Assembly: GCA_900545075.1 (NCBI GenBank)
Contig: UQXT01000031.1
Coordinates: 1 to 20,797, forward strand
Source of the DNA: an uncultured Collinsella sp.
Lineage (GTDB): Bacteria > Actinomycetota > Coriobacteriia > Coriobacteriales > Coriobacteriaceae
Direction: 5' to 3'
DNA: 20,797 nucleotides
A program made the position numbers and the translations under genes. The notes under the pieces were generated by a model, which was not told the DNA's origin, made no database searches, and was given only the letters and a program-made list of their open reading frames with translations. Of the stretch, positions 6,378-13,399 are shown piece by piece. Numbering within the stretch: position 1 is the first letter of the stretch; every line of letters begins with the position of its first letter.

Positions 6378-7340
6378 CTAGTCCACAATAACGAGAAACG
6401 TTGTATAGAGACCCAAATGAAGTCTGTCACTGTTAGCGATTTCCACGGGGGGATAGACTTTGCCGGGCTCTCGTTGGTCACGGGGCGGCTCGATTACGGT
6501 ATCGCCGTCGCCTGCACCCGATTCGAGCACCGTGCCGTTGGTCGATCCAAGGCCCTGGGCGTACCAGTGCTCACCCTCAAGCCAAATGCGAAGATGCTCA
6601 CGCGATGCGTCGGCGCCCACATCGGTGATGCTGGGCGAGGTTTTGGGCAAAGAACCAATCACGGTGCCGCGTGGATCGCGTGTGAGGGGATGGATTTGCA
6701 TGTCGGCGCAGTTGTCGGCATGGGTTCTGAGCAGACCGAGGTTGGGGGCGACAGTGCGCGGCTGCTCCAGGCTGCTCATAAAGCCACGTCCGACGGTAGT
6801 TTCGGTGGTACCAAAGTGCCCGCCCGTCTTGCTGTCGCAAAAGCGCTCGACGGTGGCCACGCCTTGAACGGGATCGGCAAGTGCGCCCGTCGCCACAAAG
6901 AGCATCAAGAAGAGCGTGCTTTTTTCGCGGGGGCTGTGGTCATCGGAGCTGTTGATACGCCCCAAGGCATTGGCGTAGAGGCGGTCGTCGAGGTCATAAT
7001 CGGCGAGAACCGACATCATGCCTTGGGCCGCCGGGCCGCTGTAATGCTCGGATATTTCCCGATAGGCGCGATCGCCTCCGCCGAGTTTGCTGCTAATGGC
7101 GGCGGCAAGGTTAAGCGTGGAGACGGTAAGGTCATTGTAGATACCTGGCGCACACTGATCGGGCTCGCGGTGGACGATGTAGCGAGTGAGGTACGAGCGG
7201 TTGGTAGAGCATTTGTCGAGCAGGGTACTGCCTGCATACGAATTGCCGTTAATGAGCATTCGCGCAATCTCGAGATGCTTGAGACCGCCGAACGATCGGA
7301 TGTCGTTGTAGAGGACCGAGCACGGTGTTTCCGCCGCCAT
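6378..7340 (-). CDS. FHA-domain protein with unknown N-terminal helical domain
   Basis: A 320-residue soluble protein. Residues about 1-175 are mostly helical and unrecognised. The C-terminal FHA domain (about 218-318) shows GTVIGS (225-230; IGS where the usual motif is IGR), SREH (246-249), GSTNGT (265-270) and a final SDRLHLG. FHA domains bind phospho-threonine peptides; Ser246, Arg247 and Asn268 are the expected phosphate-contacting residues. Before the FHA domain lies TTETTVGRG (178-186), which resembles the ETTS phosphorylation motif of mycobacterial GarA, so self-binding after phosphorylation is possible (inference). The ATG at 7340 is chosen because GGGAGG lies 5 nt upstream; the frame is open to 7502, but that extension crosses the divergent promoter region. 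It is upstream of, and likely functionally linked to, the kinase at 4123-6207. Confidence 0.88.
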   Translation of the reverse strand: MAAETPCSVLYNDIRSFGGLKHLEIARMLINGNSYAGSTLLDKCSTNRSYLTRYIVHREPDQCAPGIYNDLTVSTLNLAAAISSKLGGGDRAYREISEHYSGPAAQGMMSVLADYDLDDRLYANALGRINSSDDHSPREKSTLFLMLFVATGALADPVQGVATVERFCDSKTGGHFGTTETTVGRGFMSSLEQPRTVAPNLGLLRTHADNCADMQIHPLTRDPRGTVIGSLPKTSPSITDVGADASREHLRIWLEGEHWYAQGLGSTNGTVLESGAGDGDTVIEPPRDQREPGKVYPPVEIANSDRLHLGLYTTFLVIVD

Positions 7341-7422
7341 GGCTGCCTCCCCAGATAACTTTAATGACGTACTGCAAACATGATAGGAAATGGCTACGCT
7401 CAAAGCGTACCGACTCGAAAAA

Positions 7423-7434
7423 TGTTGCGCAACG
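7423..7434. promoter_or_regulatory. GTTGCGCAAC palindrome in divergent promoter region
   Basis: TGTTGCGCAACG (7423-7434) contains a perfect 10-bp palindrome and differs at one base from the 12-bp site found twice at 10179-10225. It lies in the 180-nt gap between the FHA gene (minus) and the zinc-ribbon membrane gene (plus), 83 nt from one start and 87 nt from the other. A TATAGG at 7457-7462 could be a -10 for the plus-strand gene; no convincing -35 was found. It is probably an operator for a regulator shared across the locus. Confidence 0.6.
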
Positions 7435-7520
7435 CTTTGCATAACTATTGAGACATTATAGGGCAGATACGCCAAGTTGCAGGATGGCTGCAAACGACAC
7501 ATTTTGAGAGGTCGTGCCCT

Positions 7521-8765
7521 ATGGAATGCCCTTATTGCGGTGCATTGTTGCCCGATGACGCTAGTTTTTGCTCTGAGTGTGGATCGCCTCTTGCCGCGCC
7601 CTCGTCGACTGCGCCCGTTTCCGAAGATCCCTATACTACGCCCCAGACCGTGTCACAGAGCCCTGCCTTTTCTTGGCGCGACGGCGAGGCCGCTACGGCG
7701 GCAACGGTGGAGTTGCCTAAGGCGGATGCTGCCTCGAAAGCAGACGAGCAGCCGGTGGCGGCACCCGGCGCGTTTGAGCCCGCTGTGCCCGAATCCGATT
7801 CGGACGCCACGCGTGTAGTCGATCCCTTGTCAGACTTTGGCACTACGATCGAGGACGTGGAAACTGAGCCTGCCTGCCATGCCGATTTTGGTTCTACGCC
7901 GCTCAGTGAGGAAGAGCAGCTCGAGCAGGACCGCGAGAGCCTCAAGACGGCCAAGGCCGAGTACAAGTTGGCACGCAAGCGCCTGGGCAAGTCGTATGCG
8001 CCCGCCATCGCCGCCGGCATTATTGTCGTTGCCGCCTTGTGCGCGGGAACCGGCTGGGCGGGCTACTCATATGGTTTGGCTCATCCGCAAAATACGGAGC
8101 AGATTCAAAAGCTCAAGAAGCAGCTTGAATCTTCCAAGGACGAACTCACAAAAACGCAAGACGAGCTCGATCAGACAAAGTCCGACCTTAAGGACGCTAA
8201 GGCGGAGCTCAAGACCGCAAGCAAGAACGGCGGGGACGCCAGCTCCGATGCCGAGGGCTCTTCCACGACGGGCAATGCGACCTCGTCGACCACTACGACC
8301 TCCGGTAGCACGGCGAAGCTCAACATCGATAAGCCCACGAGCTTCGCCAACACCACGTGGCGCGGATCACTTAAGGAGACGGGCAACTCTTGGGGCCATA
8401 CTTGCTACGGCGCGAGCAAAAACGACCTTGTGATTGTGTTTAAGAGCATCAGCGATTCCGGCGAAGTGGTTGCAGACATCTCGGCCACGCTGCATGCCCA
8501 CGATACCTACAACGCCGAAAAAACCGTCGCGCAATCCGATGGTGACGACTATCGCACCTACACGGATGTCACCGGTTCGTTTGTTAGGAACAAGGGTTTT
8601 GAGTTTTCGCTTCCCGTCGAGGAGGACGGCTGCGACCTTACGGTTACGGGTGTACCTAAAAAGAAGAACGGCAAGTACTACCTGAATACCACAGTCGAAT
8701 CGGGAGACGGCGCCGTTAATATGGGAACGCGCATCACGGATTCCTTCGAGCTTATGATTTCCTAG
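7521..8765 (+). CDS. Single-pass membrane protein with N-terminal zinc ribbon and C-terminal beta-rich domain
   Basis: A 414-residue protein. The N-terminus MECPYCGALLPDDASFCSEC is a classic zinc ribbon (Cys3, Cys6, Cys17, Cys20). Residues about 25-130 are low complexity and acidic, followed by a charged helix, one membrane helix (about 160-184), a heptad-like coiled coil (about 190-233, KLKKQLESSKDELTKTQDEL), a Ser/Thr/Gly linker (about 239-264), and a C-terminal beta-rich domain (about 273-414) starting FANTTWRGSL that may be lipocalin-like. The zinc ribbon is expected in the cytosol and the C-terminal domain outside. The ATG at 7521 has GAGAGG 9 nt upstream. It is divergent from the FHA gene and convergent with the second kinase. 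The threonines in its cytosolic linker could be kinase targets (inference). I know of no characterised homologue. Confidence 0.88.
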   Translation: MECPYCGALLPDDASFCSECGSPLAAPSSTAPVSEDPYTTPQTVSQSPAFSWRDGEAATAATVELPKADAASKADEQPVAAPGAFEPAVPESDSDATRVVDPLSDFGTTIEDVETEPACHADFGSTPLSEEEQLEQDRESLKTAKAEYKLARKRLGKSYAPAIAAGIIVVAALCAGTGWAGYSYGLAHPQNTEQIQKLKKQLESSKDELTKTQDELDQTKSDLKDAKAELKTASKNGGDASSDAEGSSTTGNATSSTTTTSGSTAKLNIDKPTSFANTTWRGSLKETGNSWGHTCYGASKNDLVIVFKSISDSGEVVADISATLHAHDTYNAEKTVAQSDGDDYRTYTDVTGSFVRNKGFEFSLPVEEDGCDLTVTGVPKKKNGKYYLNTTVESGDGAVNMGTRITDSFELMIS

Positions 8766-8790
8766 TGCCGCCTGTATGCGATGCGTGAAG

Positions 8791-8832
8791 CGGTGACGGG
8801 TGCGGCTTTATCGAGAGCTGTGTTCGTCACCG
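8791..8832. terminator. Possible bidirectional terminator between convergent genes
   Basis: CGGTGACG (8791-8798) and CGTCACCG (8825-8832) form a perfect 8-bp stem around a 26-nt loop that has its own weak GCT/AGC stem. It lies in the 111-nt gap between two convergent genes, where a shared terminator is expected. T-runs on either side are poor (CGTTATTTG on the plus strand), so this is only a candidate. Confidence 0.4.
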
Positions 8833-8876
8833 TTATTTGTATAGGGTCTATGAGCTGACCTTGGCATCGCCGCCGG

Positions 8877-10124
8877 CTAAAGCATGCCGGCAGATGCGAG
8901 GACGAGTATGACCACGATTGCTACCAGGGCAACAATCACCATCGTGAGTGCCATCGAGCGTTGACGTTTGACGGCAAGGCGTGCGCGACGCATGGACTCG
9001 GCGCTGCGGATGGTCTCGGTGGATGGGGTTGGCCGAGACGCGGGCTGCGCCTGTGCAGCCGTGCGGGTGGGGACGGTGGCGTCCACCAAGGCGGCAGTGC
9101 TGCCGCGATCCGCCACAGGCCGGCGCTTTCGCGGAGCACCCGTACGGGCGAAAGGCTCAAGGCGCGCCGCGAGTTCATTTGCCGAAGGGCGTGCGTCTTG
9201 CGAGACTGCCAAACAAGCCATAATCGCGTTGACCAAGCCCTGTTCGCGGGGAGTTGCGGGCGCAAGGGGTTGCGGTTGCACGGTGCGCTTGAGGCGCGCG
9301 TGATCTCCAGAGCGCCTGAGCTCTGCCTCAAAGGGCGCGTGTCCGCAATAAAGCTCGTAGAGGATGCTTCCCAGCGCATAGATGTCGACGGCGGGATTGT
9401 CACGCGCACCGGGGTCGGCCTTAAACCGCTCCAGCATTTCGGGTGCTGCGTATGCCGGCGTGGCACCGCGAAAAGCGTTGACGTCGACGGTAAAGGAAAA
9501 GTCCGGCTTAACGAGCTTGGCACTGCCCATATCGATCAGGCAGATGTCAAAATAGCCACTCGAGACCTGCTCCTCGAGCGGGATGCGATCGTGACGCAGC
9601 ATGATGTTGCGCATGGAGAGGTCGCGGTGAACAAAGGGCGTGTCGAGCGATTGCGTGGACAAGATGATCTTGAGTACGCTCAGACCCAGCGCGGCGACGA
9701 TATCGCCGGGGCAGGTTTCAGCGCCATCGCTCAGAGCTGGCCGTGCATCAAGAAGCGAGACGCCGTCAACCCATTCCATGAGCAGCGCCGGGGTTCCGTC
9801 TGCCGTGTAGCCAAAACCGTAGACATCGGGGAAACCCCTTAGGTTGGATACGACGGAGAGCGTACGGTACTCCTCTTCCAAAGTTTCTCGGTTGAGCTGT
9901 TCTTGCTCGGGTTGGGCATCGGGGCGCGGCATCTTAAGCGCGAGCTCAAAAGCGCGATCGCCGCTCTGGACGCGGCGGACATAGGCGTTGCCGCCAAAGC
10001 CGCCCTTTTGCGGCGGAACGAGAAGCGTGCAGAAGCGACGCCGTGCCGCAGCCTGCTCGCGCTCGGTGAGCAGTGCTGGCGTATGAAACTTGACGAGTCG
10101 AACTTCTTCGTAGGAACCGGTCAT
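8877..10124 (-). CDS. Tail-anchored membrane Ser/Thr protein kinase
   Basis: A 415-residue kinase. The catalytic domain covers about residues 30-325: glycine-rich loop KGGFGGNAYV (40-49), Lys64 (ELALKMP), HRDLSMRNI with Asp168 and Asn173, DMG (198-200) and APE (227-229). A basic and Ser/Thr/Pro-rich linker (about 326-390) leads to one C-terminal membrane helix (391-411) that ends four residues before the stop, so nothing but the tail reaches outside. It is a clear paralogue of the kinase at 4123-6207 but lacks any extracellular sensor, so it must be activated by partners or by the other kinase (inference). The ATG at 10124 has an AAAGGA about 13 nt upstream, a rather long spacing. It is divergent from the operon beginning at 10315 and shares the palindrome-bearing promoter region. 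Confidence 0.9.
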   Translation of the reverse strand: MTGSYEEVRLVKFHTPALLTEREQAAARRRFCTLLVPPQKGGFGGNAYVRRVQSGDRAFELALKMPRPDAQPEQEQLNRETLEEEYRTLSVVSNLRGFPDVYGFGYTADGTPALLMEWVDGVSLLDARPALSDGAETCPGDIVAALGLSVLKIILSTQSLDTPFVHRDLSMRNIMLRHDRIPLEEQVSSGYFDICLIDMGSAKLVKPDFSFTVDVNAFRGATPAYAAPEMLERFKADPGARDNPAVDIYALGSILYELYCGHAPFEAELRRSGDHARLKRTVQPQPLAPATPREQGLVNAIMACLAVSQDARPSANELAARLEPFARTGAPRKRRPVADRGSTAALVDATVPTRTAAQAQPASRPTPSTETIRSAESMRRARLAVKRQRSMALTMVIVALVAIVVILVLASAGML

Positions 10125-10175
10125 GGCGCGCTTTCATCCTTTCTTCCATTAGCAGGATATGCGCTAGCCGCCGCC

Positions 10176-10228
10176 TTCTGTTGCGCAACATCGACAAATC
10201 TGCCGCTCGCCAATGTTGCGCAACAGAA
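10176..10228. promoter_or_regulatory. Pair of TGTTGCGCAACA palindromes in divergent promoter region
   Basis: Two perfect 12-bp palindromes TGTTGCGCAACA lie at 10179-10190 and 10214-10225, 35 bp apart. Their flanks are also inverted: TTCTGTTGCGCAACAT (10176-10191) is the exact reverse complement of 10213-10228. They lie in the 190-nt gap between the tail-anchored kinase (minus) and the first gene of the long plus-strand operon. Two identical sites between divergent promoters suit a dimeric repressor or activator, possibly with looping. No regulator gene of an obvious DNA-binding family other than csoR is seen in the window. Confidence 0.75.
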
Positions 10229-10314
10229 TCGCGCAGAGCGGCGGTAGAAATGAGGCAGTAAAAACGCTTGATGACCGGGATGGCCCCGTTATCCATGAAG
10301 AAGGGAACGTGATA

Positions 10315-11790
10315 ATGAGCGGCTCGGTGGGAGATAATTTTGTAGTCGCTGCCGGAATAGTCACTTCACCGCTGGCAGTGCCATTGGCCCCCGCTGCAAT
10401 TGTTGCCGGGGCAGCGGCGTTGCGCATAGAGGCGGAGAAGGCCGAGGCAGAAAATGCCGTTAAGGACTATAGGCATGGGCTATTGGACATCAAGTCGCAG
10501 ATGCTCCTTGAGTTTCCCGATATGGATGAGTCGACACGCGCCGCGTTGGATAGCGTGATTGACGAATATTCGAGGAAAAACGTGACAGGACCGCTTGTGG
10601 GCGAAGAGGTCGTCATGGGTCGGGATACGGTGACGCGGATTCGAACTGAGGCGGCATTGGCACAGCTTGCGGCGACGCTTCACACTTTGATCCCGACGCT
10701 AACCTTCGATGCCCATGCCCAGCGCAGGGTCGAGATGAGCCAGAGCCGCATCGATGCCGCACAGACGTCCGAAAAGCTCAGGGCCCAAGGATTGCTAAAG
10801 GCAATCGATTACGACATTGCTCGCGACGGTTCCATCGATCTTGAGAAAGCGCTCCTACATATCGCGGATACCGCCGCAAACTCCTCGACGGGTTCCTTTG
10901 AGGACGCAGCTCGCGCGTTTGAGGAGTGGACGGCGCGCATCATCCCGCTTATGCAGGATGAGGTGCTCGACATAGCACTGCGAAATCGCCTGGGTGCAAA
11001 ATTCGAGACCGCCCGCGCCTCGTTTAACGCGCTTGGTCCAGATTCGAGCGAGGAGCAACGCCTTGCCGCCATGAAGATTCTCAAGGACTTCGAGCATGTG
11101 ATGAAGAGTGCCCAGCATGAGTCGAACGAGCTTCATGAGCAGTATGAAGCATACCGACTGCGCGTTGACCTTCTTAATGAACGCTACCATCGTCCGACGG
11201 TGCTCAGACGGCCTCATGAGATTGAGGATTTGTACGCTGCCGTGGATGCCGCAGACGCTGCGCTTGCCTCGGCGGCTAAAGACGAATACATCGAGCGCTG
11301 TGTTAATGAGGTTATGGCCGAACACGGGGCTGACGTTGTCCGTTATGCGGTTATGGATGGGTCTGGCAAGCCATGGCGCCTTATCTTCGACACGAACAAG
11401 CGCAAGGCGGTTGCCGTCCTTAAAGGGTCGCACGAACAGCAGCTTGTGATGCGAGTTGTCGAGGCCGATCCATCCGAGTTTTCGGAAGATCCGGTTAATC
11501 CCACCGTCATCAAAGATATGAAGGCCCAAGATCAAGCGACGGTCGACAAAGTCGTTCAGGACCAAGTTGAGTTCTGCGATTTTTACCTGCAGTTTAAGGA
11601 AGACCTTAAAGAACGCGGCGTTGTTGTCGCATCCGACGCCCCCGGCCATTTTGTTCGACCCGCTGATCCTCAGACCGCCGTCGAGATTCACCCGCACGAT
11701 TACGTGCCGCCCACACCTTCCGCAGATGCGGAACGTCGTCTGCGTAATCGCCGTCAAGCAAGTCAACTCAAGCAGAGGGAAATGAGGTAA
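10315..11790 (+). CDS. Unknown helical protein with N-terminal hydrophobic segment
   Basis: A 491-residue protein that I do not recognise. Residues about 7-35 (VVAAGIVTSPLAVPLAPAA) are hydrophobic and could form a membrane hairpin. A long charged helical region (about 36-340) follows, with no HRD, Walker or zinc motifs. A small mixed alpha/beta segment lies at about 340-405 (VVRYAVMDGSGKPWRLIFDT), and the tail is basic and likely disordered. The ATG at 10315 is chosen because AGGGA lies about 9 nt upstream; an earlier in-frame ATG at 10213 sits inside the TGTTGCGCAACA operator and would add unconserved-looking sequence. It is the first gene of the plus-strand operon, and its stop is 3 nt before the next start, so translation is probably coupled. 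Its position suggests a structural or scaffold part of the system (inference). Confidence 0.82.
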   Translation: MSGSVGDNFVVAAGIVTSPLAVPLAPAAIVAGAAALRIEAEKAEAENAVKDYRHGLLDIKSQMLLEFPDMDESTRAALDSVIDEYSRKNVTGPLVGEEVVMGRDTVTRIRTEAALAQLAATLHTLIPTLTFDAHAQRRVEMSQSRIDAAQTSEKLRAQGLLKAIDYDIARDGSIDLEKALLHIADTAANSSTGSFEDAARAFEEWTARIIPLMQDEVLDIALRNRLGAKFETARASFNALGPDSSEEQRLAAMKILKDFEHVMKSAQHESNELHEQYEAYRLRVDLLNERYHRPTVLRRPHEIEDLYAAVDAADAALASAAKDEYIERCVNEVMAEHGADVVRYAVMDGSGKPWRLIFDTNKRKAVAVLKGSHEQQLVMRVVEADPSEFSEDPVNPTVIKDMKAQDQATVDKVVQDQVEFCDFYLQFKEDLKERGVVVASDAPGHFVRPADPQTAVEIHPHDYVPPTPSADAERRLRNRRQASQLKQREMR

Positions 11791-11793
11791 ACC

Positions 11794-12810
11794 ATGACAT
11801 GGGAATGCCCTATCTGTGGTCTTATGAACGATGATGCCCGCGATATGTGCGAGGACTGTGGGACGCCGCGTCCCGCTGGTGCGGCCCCCGCGCCTTCGGC
11901 CCCTGCGCCCGCGGTCTCGGCACCCGAGGCGCCAGTCGCCTCAGCGTCCGGCTTTGCCGCCGCGGTCGCTGAGCGTCCGGCTCCCGCCGTCTACCCTGCA
12001 ACATCATCGATGGACAGTGCTTCGCGGCCTCAGCGTCCCGCACCCCAGCAGGCACATCAGGCTGCTCCTGCTCCCACGCCGCAGCCTACCCCCATGCCCG
12101 TTCCGCAACCTGCTCCGGTTCCTGCGCCGCAGCCGACGCCTGCGCCGATGCCACGGCCGACGCCTGCGCCAATGCCGCAGCCCGCGCCGCAACCCATGGC
12201 GAATGCTGCAGCTACTCCCGCGGCTCCCGCGCTTACGCTTGCCGATCCAGTAATGGGTGAGCAGCTTCGTCTCACGGACGCTGCCGTGCTTGGACGCAAC
12301 GCGTTTCCTTCTATGGCTTCGAACTTTGCCATGTCCCGGCAGCATGCCAGCGTTCGTTTTGAGCGGGGCACGTGGATGGTTGCCGATGAGGGGTCCAATA
12401 ACGGAACGGCTCTTATGCGTGGCGGCCAGATCCTCAACTTGGTTCCCGGCGTGGCCCAGCCGATTCATACCGGCGATACGCTGCTCATTCCGGCTGCGTC
12501 TGGCGAATTTGCCCAATTGCGTCTGACGGTTACTGTGGAGCAACCGCCTGCAGCGCAACCCGTGCAGACCCAGGCTTGGTCTGTGCCGCAGCCCGCGCCT
12601 GCTGCGGCACCGGTTGTTTCTGCCGCTGGTGAGTCTGCGGGTGTCGAGGGCTGGTTTGTCGAGTGCCCCGAGTGCGGTCGTTTGCATCTCGTTGCTGATG
12701 AGCGTGCAAAGGTTGGGGATGGCTGTGAGGAATGCGGTTGCTCGCTTGCACGTATCTCGGCCGTGTACCGTACACTCGATCCGGGCGAGGATTACGCCGA
12801 TGTTCGTTAG
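11794..12810 (+). CDS. FHA protein framed by a RanBP2-type zinc finger and a C-terminal zinc ribbon
   Basis: A 338-residue protein of three parts. Residues 3-22 match the RanBP2 zinc-finger pattern W-x-C-x2-C-x3-N-x6-C-x2-C exactly (Trp3, Cys5, Cys8, Asn12, Cys19, Cys22). A Pro/Ala/Gln-rich flexible linker (about 25-147) contains many PQPTP- and APMP-type repeats. The FHA domain (about 157-247) has LGRN (166-169), SRQH (181-184) and GSNNGT (200-205), the full phospho-threonine binding set. After a second Pro-rich linker comes a C-terminal zinc ribbon CPEC (291-294) and CEEC (311-314). The long linkers suggest a tether that brings a phospho-protein to other partners. AGG lies about 6 nt before the start. 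Its last 11 nt overlap the next gene. This is the second FHA reader in the locus and has all motif residues intact. Confidence 0.92.
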   Translation: MTWECPICGLMNDDARDMCEDCGTPRPAGAAPAPSAPAPAVSAPEAPVASASGFAAAVAERPAPAVYPATSSMDSASRPQRPAPQQAHQAAPAPTPQPTPMPVPQPAPVPAPQPTPAPMPRPTPAPMPQPAPQPMANAAATPAAPALTLADPVMGEQLRLTDAAVLGRNAFPSMASNFAMSRQHASVRFERGTWMVADEGSNNGTALMRGGQILNLVPGVAQPIHTGDTLLIPAASGEFAQLRLTVTVEQPPAAQPVQTQAWSVPQPAPAAAPVVSAAGESAGVEGWFVECPECGRLHLVADERAKVGDGCEECGCSLARISAVYRTLDPGEDYADVR

Positions 12811-13396
12811 CCATGTGCTTGCCCCCGTCGTCTCGCTGGGTCCGGGAGAACGTATTGTTGTCTGGACCGCTGGTTATTCAAAGCGTTGTGCCGGATGTAT
12901 TTCGCCCCAATGGCGCAACCAGCTGCCCGAGCAGGATGTCGATGTTGATGAGCTTGCGCAGATGTTGCTCGATACCGCGCGCGAGCACGGCGTACATCGG
13001 CTGACGGTTTCGGGTGGAGATCCGCTCGAGCAGGCATCAGAGCTCGTGAAGCTACTGGCAACGATCCGCTGCGCTTATGATGACATTCTCGTTTACACCG
13101 GATTTACGCTCGAAGAGTTGCCGCAGGTGATCGGTGCGGATACGTGGGAGACGCTTAAGTCTCTTATCGATGTGCTGATTGACGGTCCGTACGTAGACGA
13201 GCTCAACGTGCCCGATTGTGCGCTGCGCGGCTCGACTAACCAGCGCGTAATCTACCTGAGCGACCGCCCACACGATGATTACGACCAGTATCTTCAACAG
13301 CCTCGTCAGCTTCAAAACTATGTCCAGGACGGCACGGTTATCACCGTTGGTATTGCCGACCGTTACCACCATGAATTTTCTGCCAAGGAGGTATAA
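12800..13396 (+). CDS. NrdG-like (radical-SAM-type) protein with incomplete cluster motif
   Basis: A 198-residue protein related to the small activating enzymes of anaerobic ribonucleotide reductase. Family marks include VVWTAG, SGGDP (71-75, the GGxP motif), and RGSTNQRVI (143-151, which is very NrdG-like). Family members use CxxxCxxC to hold a 4Fe-4S cluster that cleaves S-adenosylmethionine. Here the motif reads YSKRCAGC: Tyr26 replaces the first cysteine, with Cys30 and Cys33 kept. No nrdD-type reductase gene is near. The ATG at 12800 overlaps the preceding FHA gene by 11 nt and has GAGG 9 nt upstream; an upstream in-frame extension to 12614 would overlap the FHA coding sequence heavily. 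The product may bind a cluster with another ligand, or be a non-enzymatic redox or SAM-binding part of the system (inference). It could still be catalytic if a different residue ligates the iron. Confidence 0.88.
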   Translation: MFVSHVLAPVVSLGPGERIVVWTAGYSKRCAGCISPQWRNQLPEQDVDVDELAQMLLDTAREHGVHRLTVSGGDPLEQASELVKLLATIRCAYDDILVYTGFTLEELPQVIGADTWETLKSLIDVLIDGPYVDELNVPDCALRGSTNQRVIYLSDRPHDDYDQYLQQPRQLQNYVQDGTVITVGIADRYHHEFSAKEV

Positions 13397-13399
13397 CAC

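Noticed and set aside
10213..10314. Upstream start for the first operon gene
   Set aside because: That ATG lies inside the TGTTGCGCAACA palindrome and lacks a ribosome site; the ATG at 10315 is better placed.
10855..11766. 303-codon open frame on the minus strand
   Set aside because: It is antisense to the first operon gene, has no convincing ribosome site and no recognisable domain, and the plus-strand gene fits the operon spacing.
12614..12799. 62-residue N-terminal extension of the NrdG-like protein
   Set aside because: It would overlap the zinc-ribbon end of the FHA gene in another frame; the ATG at 12800 has a ribosome site and begins exactly where NrdG-like proteins begin.
12800..13396. 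Genuine ribonucleotide-reductase activase nrdG
   Set aside because: The first cluster cysteine is replaced by tyrosine and there is no nrdD next to it, so the gene symbol is not given.
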